Source: Priapulus caudatus
Taxonomy: Eukaryota > Priapulida > Priapulimorpha > Priapulimorphida > Priapulidae
Assembly (NCBI RefSeq): GCF_000485595.1
Contig: NW_014578686.1
Location: 19,131-46,314 of the forward strand
DNA: 27,184 nucleotides
Direction: 5' to 3'
How positions within the stretch are numbered: position 1 is the stretch's first letter; every line of letters starts with the position of its first letter. Positions 10,291 to 19,866 of this stretch are shown one piece after another. Both the position numbers and the translations under genes were made by a program. A model generated the notes under the pieces. That model did not search any database, had not been told where the DNA came from, and worked only from the letters and a program-made list of their open reading frames with translations.

Positions 10291-10485
10291 TGTAATGTTC
10301 TAAATTGTTTGTGATTGATGATATTCAAAGCCAGATTGATCAAATGATTATATAACACTCGTTTCTGCTTATTATTCTTGCGTCTTCTTTTCTTATTACC
10401 GGTTGTCGCTCGACGCTATGCAGTCACATTGCACACATTAGGTCAGCACCGGCCGATACAAGTAAAAATAGCTGGGCGTTATGCA
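10291..10485 (-). repeat. Gypsy 5' LTR (195 bp)
   Basis: It is the partner of 5788-5980 and nearly the same length. On the minus strand it begins TGCATAACGCCCAGC and ends GAACATTACA. Matching blocks appear in the same order as in the 3' LTR, but with many substitutions and indels, more than expected for a young element. Confidence 0.65.
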
Positions 10486-10696
10486 GCCCTCTCGGTGCAC
10501 CAGCATCGGAAAACGCGCATTAGCGGCCGGCCAATACAACTAACTGCCAGTATCTGTGAATTACTTAACTCGGTCCCTTTAGAGGATTAGTATAGGAGAT
10601 GTACGATCTGATAAATCGAAAACGACGGAGTTGTGTATAGCAACGAGGGTTTGCGTAGCCAGAGATGGATGTGACAACGGCTAAATGCCTCACAAA
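10486..10696. other. Spacer, no gene seen
   Basis: It follows the gypsy 5' LTR. No target duplication of the element's other flank (5779-5787) is visible, and no coding signal is recognised. Confidence 0.4.
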
Positions 10697-10763
10697 GATT
10701 GATTTGGGGTAATGTGCGCGCGTTTATAGCCGTCAAAAAACGGAATTTTAAACGTTTCGTTGG
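10697..10763 (+). repeat. Block C, partial copy 4 (internal fragment)
   Basis: The segment gggtaatgtgcgcgcg followed by tatagccgtcaaaaa and aaacgttt matches 2670-2735 of block C and, more loosely, 13045-13095 of copy 2. Flanking sequence is only weakly or not at all similar. Confidence 0.75.
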
Positions 10764-11339
10764 GAGTGGGGTGGGTACGGCTGAGCCGGCCAACTTGCAG
10801 TTATCACCCGATGCACGCGAGCGCTTTATAGCACCATGGAACTGTGATTGCTGGGGGCGGCGGGAAATGCGCTGGGGGCTGGGTGTGAAGTGATAGTTTT
10901 TATCCTCTACTTTAAACTCGGCAGTGGCCTGGCGGACCGGCGGCAGGTATGGAGCGGATGAGGGCGTGCAAGTGGTACATAGTATAGCGTTTCTAAACAT
11001 AGTCTGGACGGTGTGGGGAATCGAGAAGGAGCCGTTTCATAGCATGGCATTTAATAAAGCGTTTTGCTCGGACCGGGTATTCTCAGTCTGTCAAAGTGCT
11101 CTCACAAGGGCGATCGGCGAGTGTGAGACGTGCGATAGAGGTGAGTGAGGGGCGCGGCGCTGTGTGCGGGGCCGATAATATGCAGTCAGTAGGTTAGCGG
11201 GCGTGAGAACAGCCAGTCTAGAACGACGCGGTGGGCTGTAAAGACAAGCACAGATCGCGGTGACTTGCGCGACATAGATGTATATTGCTTTAGACATCGT
11301 ACGACGCCCACGGAATTTCTCGGCACACAGCAAGTGAGA
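10764..11339. other. GC-richer spacer without recognisable gene
   Basis: A mixed sequence with a G/T-rich run (about 11110-11240) just before the CAC-rich region, so strand composition switches from G/T to C/A near 11300. Short open frames on both strands carry no known domain. Confidence 0.4.
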
Positions 11340-11897
11340 CATTCACACGCACACGGTGTAGCGCAGATACGCGCACGTCCATCAGGAAACAACGACGCCA
11401 ACATCACACGGAGACACAATTACAACGCAGATCGTCGGCACGCTAAGCTCGGCTGCGCACACGTTCACGCGCACACGACTTGGCAGCGCACGCACATATA
11501 CAGAGCCACTTACCACGCACAGCATTTCGCATACATGTACCCTCCATTCGGCACACGCATGGCATACGCTACACGCACTTAATACGGCGAACACAAGACT
11601 ACAGGCAAGGAACGCAACGGGCGCCTTCAACAGCCGGCAAAGGACGCACGCACTGAAAAGTGCACTGACGGCACGGAAGCACTTAGTCGACAGTTGACCG
11701 AGTACGGGACGCACACTGGACGAGAGTGAACACTCGGACCGCATCGTAGCGCCTACATACTGCACCACGTACACGCACACACAGTCAACACACGAAGCAC
11801 TGGCCAGGCGCACTACATGCACAAGCCACGTACGTCACACGCGACTCGCGACACAACACAAGAGCAACATGAATCATGCAAGCACGCAGCGCACATC
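11340..11897. repeat. Degenerate CAC-rich array 3
   Basis: About 550 bases dominated by cac, gcac and acg words (cacgcacac, gcgcacacg), much more eroded than array 1. Open frames on both strands here are products of the skewed composition. It leads directly into a partial block C at 11898. Confidence 0.75.
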
Positions 11898-11970
11898 GCA
11901 GTTATAAAATAAGATAGGGTACCTGTGTTAGCGAAAATCGATAGAAGCGCATAATGTAGTGGATAATTCA
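11898..11970 (+). repeat. Block C, partial copy 3 (5' end only)
   Basis: The segment gcagttataaaat, then tacctgtg and gtgga-type words, matches the first ~50 bases of block C at 2491-2545. It then falls back into CAC-rich sequence. It marks an array-to-block junction without the rest of the block. Confidence 0.7.
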
Positions 11971-12197
11971 CAGGACACACACAGGACGCCGGACACCAGC
12001 ACACGTCACTATACCTCACGAGTAACACACTCGACAAGCGACACAGACTGCATACGCACACACGGGAAGGGACCAGGAGAAACAGATACGCGAGCGCGTG
12101 AAGGCCAGCGGACACTACTCGACGCGAACGACAGCAATTGCAACACAGCATAAGCACGACTAAGCACAGAACATTTGACGCGACACACGACACGGTA
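11971..12197. repeat. Degenerate CAC-rich array 4
   Basis: Short acac, gacac and cacg words continue between partial block C and the G tract. No gene is recognised. Confidence 0.6.
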
Positions 12198-12411
12198 AGG
12201 GGGGTGGGGGGGGGGGGGGGGGGGGGGGGGGGGCGGGGGGGGGGGGGTGCGGGCGGGGGGGGGGGAGCGGCTGGGGGGGGGGGGGGGGGTGGGGGGGTGG
12301 GCGAGTTGCCCGCCCACCCCCCCCCCGCCCACCTGCCCCCCGCGCCCCGCCCACCCCCCGCCGCGCGCGCCGCCCCCCCCCCCCCACCCGCTGCCCCACC
12401 TCCACCGCCGG
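12198..12411. repeat. Poly-G/poly-C foldback
   Basis: About 105 bases of nearly pure G (12198-12302) are followed by about 100 bases of nearly pure C (12309-12411). The centre is an exact stem, gggggtgggcg (ending 12303) against cgcccaccccc (from 12311), with a 7-base loop. Either strand could form several G-quadruplexes or one long GC hairpin. Open glycine/proline frames across it are artefacts. Such tracts are also common sites of sequencing or assembly error, so exact length is doubtful. Confidence 0.85.
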
Positions 12412-12514
12412 GGTCAATAAGAAGTCAAAGCAAACGGTATGGAAAAAGGGCGGAGGGGAGGGGAAGAAAAGAGGAAACATAAGTAAATAAGAGAGCCCCG
12501 GCACCGCCCCGCCG

Positions 12515-12543
12515 CGCCCCCCCGACCGCGGCCCGGGGGGGCG
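12515..12543. repeat. GC hairpin
   Basis: An exact 10 bp stem, cgcccccccg (12515-12524) and cgggggggcg (12534-12543), with a 9-base loop, lies just right of the larger foldback. Confidence 0.8.
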
Positions 12544-12837
12544 GACGCCACGTGTAGCACACTAGTGCAGCACTCAGAGAGTTCGTCGATACGCACACAC
12601 GGGTAGCACGGCTTACACTCGACACACGAGCGCAACGAGACACGGTCATCGCACCACGGATGTGCATGACTGACACGCACACACAGAGGAGACACAAACA
12701 CGACACGGGGCACTGCAAGCACGCACTGCCACAACGAGACGCACGCCCGCGAACAGGCCTCCACACGTCAGTGAAACACTCAAAGCGGGGGCAGCCGCAG
12801 CGACGCACGCACGCTATACACACACGTCACCAACGGA
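12544..12837. repeat. Degenerate CAC-rich array 5
   Basis: About 290 bases rich in acgcac, acac and cacg words, ending at the start of block C copy 2. It stands to that copy as array 1 stands to block C copy 1. Confidence 0.65.
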
Positions 12838-13736
12838 GTTATTAAAATGTAGTTACTTGGGCAAAAGAGTATTCAGAACAAATAAGTGGCGAGAATTTTT
12901 ATCGCTCCAGTGGGGGGGCGTCCCATTTACATTTACTATGCTATGCATATATGTGCCGTCAGCAGCTGTTATGACTTATCACGCGGCTCTTCTGGGATGT
13001 TATGTCATGGTTTTTTGCGGCCTCACCATTGGTGCGCGTAGATGGTGCCGCGCGTGCTATAGCCGTCAATTAAACGGATTTAGACGTTTCGTTCGAGCGA
13101 CGCCCACGCAATGGCAATCAACCGGGAACGAACGTGGACTCGGCCGACGCGTGCGGTGTGTGGCCGAGAGGCGCTGTACGTTTGTAGGCCATGGCTCTGT
13201 TTGGCTGTTGCTTTACCGTACTCTAAACCGGGTTCAGGGCGAGCTCTAGTACATAGTACACCGTTGTGAAACAAGTAGATGGTTACGAAGATCAAGCCTT
13301 CTACGATGAATTACTGAAAGGTTTCCACACGGGGGATTCAATGTGTTTCTAACATGGATTCAATATCGATCGAGCATTGGCTGCCTACGATTCACATACA
13401 GGTGTCCCGAAAGGGTAGTTCCGATGGCGCATATGACAATCACGACGACAGTCGATTTCGGTACTTATAACCAACCGCCGTGGGTTGACTCCACTCCCCC
13501 CCAGCTTGTTCGATCCCAGCTGTGTCACGTGCTTCTTCGCTGCCGGGGATCGCTCATCCATATCATTGGCATTCGTAGGAACCATTTGACTATCGGATGA
13601 ATGGTTGATGAATGGTCAGGATGTGTGCTGATGAAGTTCTGTCGATATTCGAGTGTTTATAATGGCAAGGGGGTAAACGCTATGGACCAGGTTAGAAGTT
13701 GCTTATATTTAATAATAAATGACCAGGGGGTCCCAC
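12838..13736 (+). repeat. Block C, copy 2
   Basis: A full-length homologue of 2491-3262 in the same orientation, about 130 bases longer through small insertions. It starts in ttattaaaatgtagttac and ends in aaatgaccaggggg at the next CAC array. Homopolymers are often longer than in copy 1, for example a run of seven G at 12913-12919. The 130-codon open frame at 12857-13249 is not kept in copy 1, so I treat the block as non-coding. Confidence 0.85.
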
Positions 13737-14300
13737 GGCCACACGCCCAGGCACACGCACCACGCTCACAGAGAACGACAAGATCACACAAACGCGGCAG
13801 CGCACGCCCGCACACGCCAGGCTACACACTGGGAGTTGACACGAAGGTCACCACGGCACTACGCACACGACACTCGCACACGCATCTGCACACACCGGTG
13901 CACACTATTCAAACGATACTCGCACACACAACTACGCAGCGCACAACTGACAATGCACGCACACGTACGTCGCCACCTAATGAACGACAGTACACACAGG
14001 TGACACACTCGCATCCGGCGACACGCACACACGGGCAGGTGGGACACACGACACGGCGTACTGCAACTCGTACAGGCGAGTGATACACTCACACGACATT
14101 GCACGACACGCACACGCACACCACTTATGCACAAAGTAACAACACTGCCACGCACACGACAGGGCGAAGCGTGAACACACACGACACGCACACGGCACTG
14201 CTACACACAGTGAACACTCACACACACGAGACTACGACACACTGCATCAAGCACGCACGTACGCCGCACACACACGACGACACAAAGGTCACTACAACAG
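13737..14300. repeat. CAC-rich array 6
   Basis: About 560 bases of degenerate cacacg/gacac words starting at the same block C junction as array 2 (3262). The overlapping Arg/Thr/His and Val/Cys reading frames reflect composition, not genes. Confidence 0.85.
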
Positions 14301-14939
14301 CACGCGTGCCGCCCGGCCTTCGGGCTCTATGGTCTCGTTTTGCAAGCGTGGCCAACTTTATGTAAGTTCTTAGGAGATAGATGCGCGAATACCGCAAACG
14401 TATATGAGTGGTTGCCCACCAAATAAAATCCGCCCTTAACCTCCCAAACCTTACGCAATGACAAAAAATCGCCTATCCTTCCCGTTGCTTGCCGTAGTAA
14501 TTGGTGCTTCGCCTGCAAGAAAGTCCTCCGTGCATATTGAGGGGGTTTCCCACCCCAAACACCCCCAAATTAACCCTCCCGCCATTCACATATCCCGTCT
14601 AGGAATGAGGGCCCCACATCCGATGATTTCCGCCGCCGAAAATTGCTCAAGGGAGGGATTGGCCTTCCAGAATGCACTCAATTATATATCCCCGTAGACG
14701 TACCTCAATGAAGTCTGGCCTCCAATTCACCCCTGCCCAAAAGTCGACTCTGTTGCTGGAGCTAATGAGAACACGAAGGACCCCAAAAACCCAAAATCCC
14801 CCTCCCACCGCCCTCCTAGAAACGGCCCCCTATCCTCCCCCCAAACCCTCAAAACGCATCAAATTTGCCCCCAAGAAATGCAGCTCCACCCAAGGGGTTA
14901 CACTTCCCCCTATTCCCCCCAAATTCGACAATAATAAGC
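14301..14939. other. C-rich, G-poor segment of unknown origin
   Basis: From about 14410 the plus strand is unusually rich in CCC and AAA runs and poor in G (for example cccccaaattcgac, aaaacccaaaatccccc). On the minus strand a 64-codon frame (14518-14327) reads VWEVKGGFYLVGNHSY near its middle. I recognise no family. A short hairpin, gcccg/cgggc, sits near 14313-14327. Composition differs abruptly from the CAC arrays on the left and the hairpin repeat on the right. Confidence 0.5.
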
Positions 14940-15095
14940 TATGCATCCGTGCGCCGACCTATGGATTTGGCGCACGGATGCACAGCTGCCAATGCCCGAT
15001 ACTATCGTAGCACGTTCCCGCGGTCGCGTGCGCCTTGCCGCGGAACTGCGCGCAACATCCGCGCTCGGCAGTCAGGATCAATGCTTCCTTTGAGA
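14940..15095 (+). repeat. Hairpin repeat H, copy 2
   Basis: It opens with a perfect 14 bp stem, tgcatccgtgcgcc (14942-14955) and ggcgcacggatgca (14969-14982), with a 13-base loop. The GC-rich body (ttgccgcggaactgcgcgc) matches copy 3 and copy 1. The right end fades near gtcaggatcaatgc. Confidence 0.8.
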
Positions 15096-15391
15096 AAAGA
15101 AGAGCGAAAACGCTGCGTAGCGGCAAACTAACACATCTTCGCTGCCCCCACTCCATCACCTTACACGGATTACATAGTAGCGGAATTTGCCGTGCAAACT
15201 GAATTAAGCAGTTCTGGCGATTGCACGACGGATTCGACTACCCACGTACCTCGACATTTGCCAGAAATGCTCCCAATTTTTTGTTCGCTACTAGGCGCGC
15301 TTTCTTTGCTGTAATAAAGGGATTTCAAGTTTCTTCTTTGTTTGTTCTTGTTGATGAGTCTAGTACATATGGCGTGCCATAGACGGCGCAA
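15096..15391. other. Spacer, no gene seen
   Basis: An 88-codon minus-strand frame (15436-15170) has no recognisable domain and runs into the foldback element. Nothing else stands out. Confidence 0.4.
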
Positions 15392-15514
15392 CGAGGCTAT
15401 AGGCATAGTAGACTGGTACCCGTTCGCCACCTTCACTCCGGCATATCTCTACATTCACGTAGTGTAGCGTGCGGAACTGTCGACCGGGTACCAGTCTATA
15501 TGCATATAGCCTCG
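15392..15514. mobile_element. Foldback MITE-like element M, copy 1
   Basis: Long terminal inverted repeats of about 30 bp: the left arm begins cgaggctataggcatag and continues tagactggtacccg to 15422; the right arm (15485-15514) is its near-perfect complement. About 60 bases lie between. It has no coding capacity, so it is a non-autonomous element if mobile. No target duplication is evident. The inner ~92 bases match M copies 2 and 3. Confidence 0.8.
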
Positions 15515-15568
15515 TATCCTGTGCAGCACGGGCGGCCGGCGCTAACCGCCTATAACCGGCCTAACGGC

Positions 15569-15659
15569 TAGACTCGTACCCGCTCGACAGTTGCACAAGC
15601 TTTTTCAGTGTAGCGAAGGATACTTGCCCGAGTGAAGGTGGCGAACGTCTACCAGTCTA
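15569..15659. mobile_element. Foldback MITE-like element M, copy 2 (inverted relative to copy 1)
   Basis: It starts tagactcgtacccg and ends accagtcta. Its body, including gagtgaaggtggcgaacg, is the reverse complement of the copy 1 body (cgttcgccaccttcactc, 15421-15438). The two copies are therefore inverted relative to each other, 54 bases apart, and the whole of 15392-15659 could form one large cruciform. Confidence 0.8.
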
Positions 15660-15834
15660 GCTATAACCACCCCCAACTGTATCCGTGGCCTCCATATTGC
15701 AGAAAGCCGACGATAGAGAGCATGGCGAGACACTGTTTACTCAACTACACAACAAATTGTGTTTACACAGGTGTTCACTCAGGGTGATACAATTGTATCC
15801 ACACCTACGAATACTTCTATTACTACAAGTACAT

Positions 15835-16029
15835 GTTACAATAATTACTAGTAAGTACTACTACTAGTACTACTAAGTACTAGCACTACTAGTACTAGTA
15901 CTAGTTACTACCAGGAGCTAATAATGACAAACTCGATCTGTTACTAATACTAGTAAGTTACTAATAATGACGACTCCTGTTACTACTACTAGTACTACTA
16001 CTAGCACTACTAGACTACTAGTACTATAG
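15835..16029. repeat. Interrupted ACT/AGT trinucleotide array
   Basis: Runs of actact and tagtac switch orientation repeatedly around actagt palindromes, so the array is self-complementary over short distances. A ~100-base non-repetitive piece (16030-16137) separates it from the next tract. Confidence 0.9.
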
Positions 16030-16137
16030 TCCGCAAATGCATACGTTATAACTCTGTTTTGCTAATCTGAGGGTGCGGGTTTATCCATGCCCACTATAAT
16101 GGGTTGCCCATTACTGTGGTCAGCGTCGGCTCGGACT

Positions 16138-16260
16138 ACTAGTGCTACTACTACTAGTTACTACTATAGTACTAAATGCCCGTCTCCACACAAGTGGCAC
16201 GACACGACACAGCAAAACGCAGCGCCGTTGTGCTGAAAAAAATACATTGTGATTTCGCGC
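16138..16260 (+). repeat. ACT/AGT tract plus repeat end E, copy 1
   Basis: The tract (ctactactactagttac) ends at about 16174 and is followed by tgcccgtctccacacaag and a CACGACAC-rich stretch. The same arrangement, a TAGTA tract then ggcccgtcttcacacac and GC-rich cacgg words, occurs at 26947-27070. A repeated tract-to-terminus junction suggests the tract belongs to a dispersed element. Confidence 0.6.
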
Positions 16261-16309
16261 ATTGTGTCTGAGCGCATTGTGTTTACTCTGGTTCAGTGAT
16301 CAGAAATTA

Positions 16310-16480
16310 TGCATGTGCTTGTTGTCCATTGGCTGATGGTAGCGTGAGCAGAACACGTGATAAAAAACAATCGCGTTGATTGGTGATTGGTTCAATTGTC
16401 TTTTCGCCGTCACGTCCTTCGGCAACTCTACATAAAATCCTGGCAATCTCTCATCTTACTTTCATTCAACCTTGTATGTA
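16310..16480 (+). promoter_or_regulatory. Promoter-like region
   Basis: Three ATTGG (reverse CCAAT) boxes occur at about 16328, 16379 and 16386, with an E-box cacgtg at 16354-16359. A TATA-like acataaaatcc (16431-16441) lies 20-30 bases before a pyrimidine-rich, initiator-like segment near 16455-16470. The order would suit a plus-strand RNA polymerase II promoter. No convincing first exon follows: the nearest open frames are short or lack an ATG. Confidence 0.35.
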
Positions 16481-16600
16481 CACGGCTCTTCTTGGAGCCA
16501 GTGAATGTAAGGATATTGTAGGAGTAGATATGCCAGAAGATGTGATCTTGACTTCTTGAAAACGAACATAAAATACGTGTTCGATTGCGGCCTTCTAAAT

Positions 16601-16980
16601 CGTAACAATATCACGTAAATTATACCGTATCTATTGCGTAAAGTGCTCGTAATCAACTCGTAAGGCAACGCGTTACAATCGTGACAATTGTTACGAAGTC
16701 ATTACGATTATTGGGGACAGCAGTTTACGGATGTTACGTGTTGTTGCGGCGAGTCGTTGTAGCATATACTTACGGGATTGTTTTTAGTAGTTATTTACGG
16801 AAAATCATTGCCGTTGGACACTTCGTGAGAAGATTTGACATGGATAAAAAATTTTGCCTTCCTTTACGTATCGCTTACGAGTGTCTGCGGTAGTGTAGAC
16901 GGAGTGAAAGTTACGATACGCAGCGAGTATTTACGGATGCGTTGGCGTTGACTACGAGTTGACGACGTAAGGACTCGTAA
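16601..16980. promoter_or_regulatory. Cluster of 17 TTACG/CGTAA pentamers
   Basis: CGTAA occurs at 16601, 16614, 16638, 16648 and 16659. TTACG occurs at about 16690, 16702, 16724, 16733, 16769, 16795, 16864, 16874, 16911 and 16931. CGTAA returns at 16966 and 16976. Fewer than one would be expected by chance in this length with equal base use. The pentamer is a half-site of bZIP (PAR/C/EBP-type) targets, but spacing is irregular and function is unproven. Confidence 0.45.
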
Positions 16981-19080
16981 GAAAAATCCGTGTTATGTGA
17001 ATGGGTATTAATAATGATTTGGACGTATTAAACGTTGGGCAAAGATTTTGTAAAAATCCAAGCCTATTATTTTATGAAAAATTTTGATAAATTAATATAG
17101 TGATACGAATAAGTGCACGTATTGTGCGCGCCCATTTACTATCTTTCAAATACAGTGCCGTTTACGAGGACATCTCCATTTCGCCGTGGATTCCCCGAGC
17201 TCCGCCACTTTACAAACTAAGTGCTGAGCTGACTGCATCAGTTTGTGGATTAATATACATAATAGTGCTCAAGGTACACGCTTAGCTGTGTCAGGTGTTG
17301 GGTAACATCTTCAGTCATCTTGTTCATGCACAATTTTACAAACCTTTGTCCATCAGTTGTACCCGTAGAGTAATTAAACAATAAAATATAGTGCTATTGT
17401 ACTTTGTTTGTAAAGTCAGTGACATTTTATCTATGAAAAATAAATTGATCGGCTGTGTCTGCAAATGTGCTCAGCTGATAACTATATTTTGAAAATAAAA
17501 AATCTGTTGTACAAATATCAGAAATGAGTTGTTGAATAACCTTATTCTACTGAATTGTAATAAATAAAACATTCAAAATATTAGTATTTCATTCTTATTT
17601 ATATTTTTGCAAGACGCATGGTAATTACTGTTGAAAAATTTATTTTGACACTGTCTTATAAAAGCACAAGGTAGCATACATGTGCAGATTCCCACAAGAC
17701 TGCATGGTATGCGAATTCCAGATAGTTATTTCAATATAAACAAACCCAAACGAGGTAGTACCCAACTGGTTCTCAAGCTGTATCAATTCCCCCTGTGTCA
17801 CCTAAGCACATTATCATTATTTTCCTGATGCTTCTTCATCCTGGTTTGTCTTACACTCAATAATTAATCTAGCAGTTCAGGCATCTCGATTAATGTTGAC
17901 GCAACTGGTTGTTTTCTAACTTACAATTCTAATCTTCAGTCGCCTGATTAATAGAAGAAATAGGCAGTTGTTGTGTTTAATTCAGCACACTATTTAGTAA
18001 TATCTAATGTACTTATGACATGTCAGAGTATCTTAGCCAAGCAAATAATTACATAAGCTATACAACATAACCTACAATGCCCACAGTAGATAATATCGGT
18101 GATGTCTCAAGTCATCGGGAAAGTATTCTAACGGTCTACTGCCATAATCAGTAAGACATATTCAGATGTATATAACACTAGTATGCGTTTATAACATCAT
18201 ACGTTCATCAAACATGCATTTTTTAATTCATCGAATCTGGTTGTTGAACTCACCGCAGAAATTTAATATCATTGCAGCCATTTTCGTGGGCGTTCAACAG
18301 TTTACTGTCGATGTGAGTGCCTAACATCCATCGACATTTCTTGATCAATTAACAGAAAGTCGAGGTGGTAAATTGTCCGGGTCACACAGCTCGATCACAC
18401 AGGAGTGAATGTCGCTCCACCAACTGAGGTCGCTTTAACTGTGTACATAACTGCTGGACTGATCTCTAAACAGCTGCCTTAGATCTTGGTCCAAGCTTAG
18501 TTCATTAAACATGTTTTATCAGTTCTGCAAAGGTGCAGATGCATTTTTTCACAAACTGCCGTTTACCAGATTGCAGCAGCATTGTCACAAAACAATGAGA
18601 GCCAGCCTGTTTTCTTCCTTGTCTCGTCGGGACCGTGAATCGATTGTCATGTAGGTAGATATGCTCCCTTCTCAGTAGACTGGTTGGTAGCAGTTTTCAG
18701 TAAGCCGCCTCTGCTGTCACTGTGTGTGTGAATCCGAATCCGTGATGTTGTCTCGGTCCAGAACAGTAATGCACATCCGTGTGTACATGGCTCGCCAAGG
18801 CAGCCCATGCAGGTCGGCAGTGGCGCAAGACGAATTGTTTCCCGCGTCTTTCTCTACGGCCAATCAAGACCTATGGTTTTAGCGCCAGTCATGAAAGAAT
18901 GCATTACTTGTAACCGTTCAAAGTAAAACTCGAGGTTACCAACCAAACACATATGACAGAATAGAGTAAGACAATGTTACTGTTTAGTTGTACTGGTTTA
19001 GCTATTTGGTAGAAATTTAAATTATTTAAGTTGGCAGCAGTGTGCCAGAATTGTGGAGGGTAGAGCTCTATTTAAAAAAA
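16981..19080. other. AT-rich, apparently single-copy sequence with no recognised gene
   Basis: I find no repeat pairs, long open frames or RNA genes. Several AATAAA-type words (near 17381, 17443 and 17562) would serve as poly(A) signals if a transcript from 16470 crossed this region. A somewhat less AT-rich patch lies at 18600-18900. Introns or untranslated sequence of a host gene cannot be excluded. Confidence 0.4.
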
Positions 19081-19084
19081 TCTA

Positions 19085-19165
19085 CGACTGCAGCAAACAC
19101 ACGCACGCACGCACCACCGCACACAGCACTACACATACAGCCACACACACACACAGTCCACAGCA
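19085..19165. repeat. Short CA/CACG microsatellite
   Basis: acacacgcacgcacgc and ccacacacacacaca words over about 80 bases, again CA on the plus strand. TA/AGT-rich sequence follows to about 19300. Confidence 0.85.
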
Positions 19166-19866
19166 CATTGTATACAGTTAGGCAAGTACTATATAGTATA
19201 TTTAGTAATAGTACACTGTAGTATATTTACCTACGATACACAGTCACTACATATATACCGTAGTAATAGTTTAACATCATACACTGTATTAGGGGTACTA
19301 CCTCCACACACTGTGAATTGCTGATGTTCTAGACTATTTCAACTGAATACTGGTTATATAAGCTGTAATGAAGCTAATGACTAGATAGTACCTGCTAAAG
19401 ACAATAATGTAAGCCACAACCCGAAGAAGATAGCCCTTAACGGCCCTATCCTCTTGGGTTTGGGTACATTCTTGTATCTAGCTTAACCCTAGGCAACCTA
19501 GGTTGAACGTTTATTCTGATTGATTGATGCCGTTGTCTGACGTCGCCTCGTAGCCCATCCACTAATCAAACTGATTTTACCTGATTGTAAACTGTATATG
19601 GCATCCAAATTGATTTATAACTTTCAAATTTGTCCAGATATCGGGCTTTTGCTGTACAGCGAAGCGTTCAAAGAAAGAACGGTAAGAAACTTCCATAAAC
19701 TTGCGAACGGCCACCATCTTGCTTGTACTCGAGCGCCATCTGTCGTCGATTTGCTCAAATGCAATTGGCCTTCGTGATATTTGCGTTGGCTAAGAACGCA
19801 AATAAGGAAAACGGTGCGAAAGCCTATTCATTTCCGTGCATTTCTATTTTTCGATTTTCAGCTTAA
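19166..19866. other. Non-coding stretch with one imperfect hairpin
   Basis: An imperfect inverted repeat, aacccgaagaagatag (19418-19433) and ctatcctcttgggtt (19446-19460), is followed by palindromic cctagg words near 19487-19502. No gene is recognised. Confidence 0.45.

Larger units (their letters stand above)
5788..10485 (-). mobile_element. Degenerate Ty3/gypsy LTR retrotransposon (4.7 kb, minus strand)
   Basis: The domain order on the minus strand is gag capsid, zinc knuckle, protease, reverse transcriptase, RNase H, integrase. This is the Ty3/gypsy order, with integrase after RNase H. Flanking ~194 bp segments match each other and have TG...CA ends, as LTRs should. The element would transpose through an RNA intermediate. 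This copy cannot do so: I count frameshifts near 8976, 8160, 7455, 7050 and 6308, and in-frame stops at 9596-9598, 7204-7206, 6909-6911 and 6582-6584. A hairpin repeat (about 9855-10030) interrupts the gag/leader region. No target-site duplication is visible. The protein style (two cysteine clusters in gag, SDD in reverse transcriptase) resembles the animal K02A2.6-like gypsy group; that assignment is by recall only. Confidence 0.9.

Noticed and set aside
12138-12504. Glycine-rich and proline-rich open frames on both strands
   Set aside because: They come from the poly-G/poly-C foldback and would be unstable to any length error in the homopolymers.
12857-13249. 130-codon open frame in block C copy 2
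   Set aside because: Block C copy 1 has stops and indels in the matching region and no similar protein.
16490-16507. Histone-type 3' stem-loop (ggctct tctt ggagcc)
   Set aside because: The stem fits loosely, but there is no histone reading frame upstream and it would lie only ~25 bases from the putative transcription start.
16681-16893. 70-codon open frame in the TTACG cluster
   Set aside because: It begins at GTG, not ATG, carries no domain and is probably chance.
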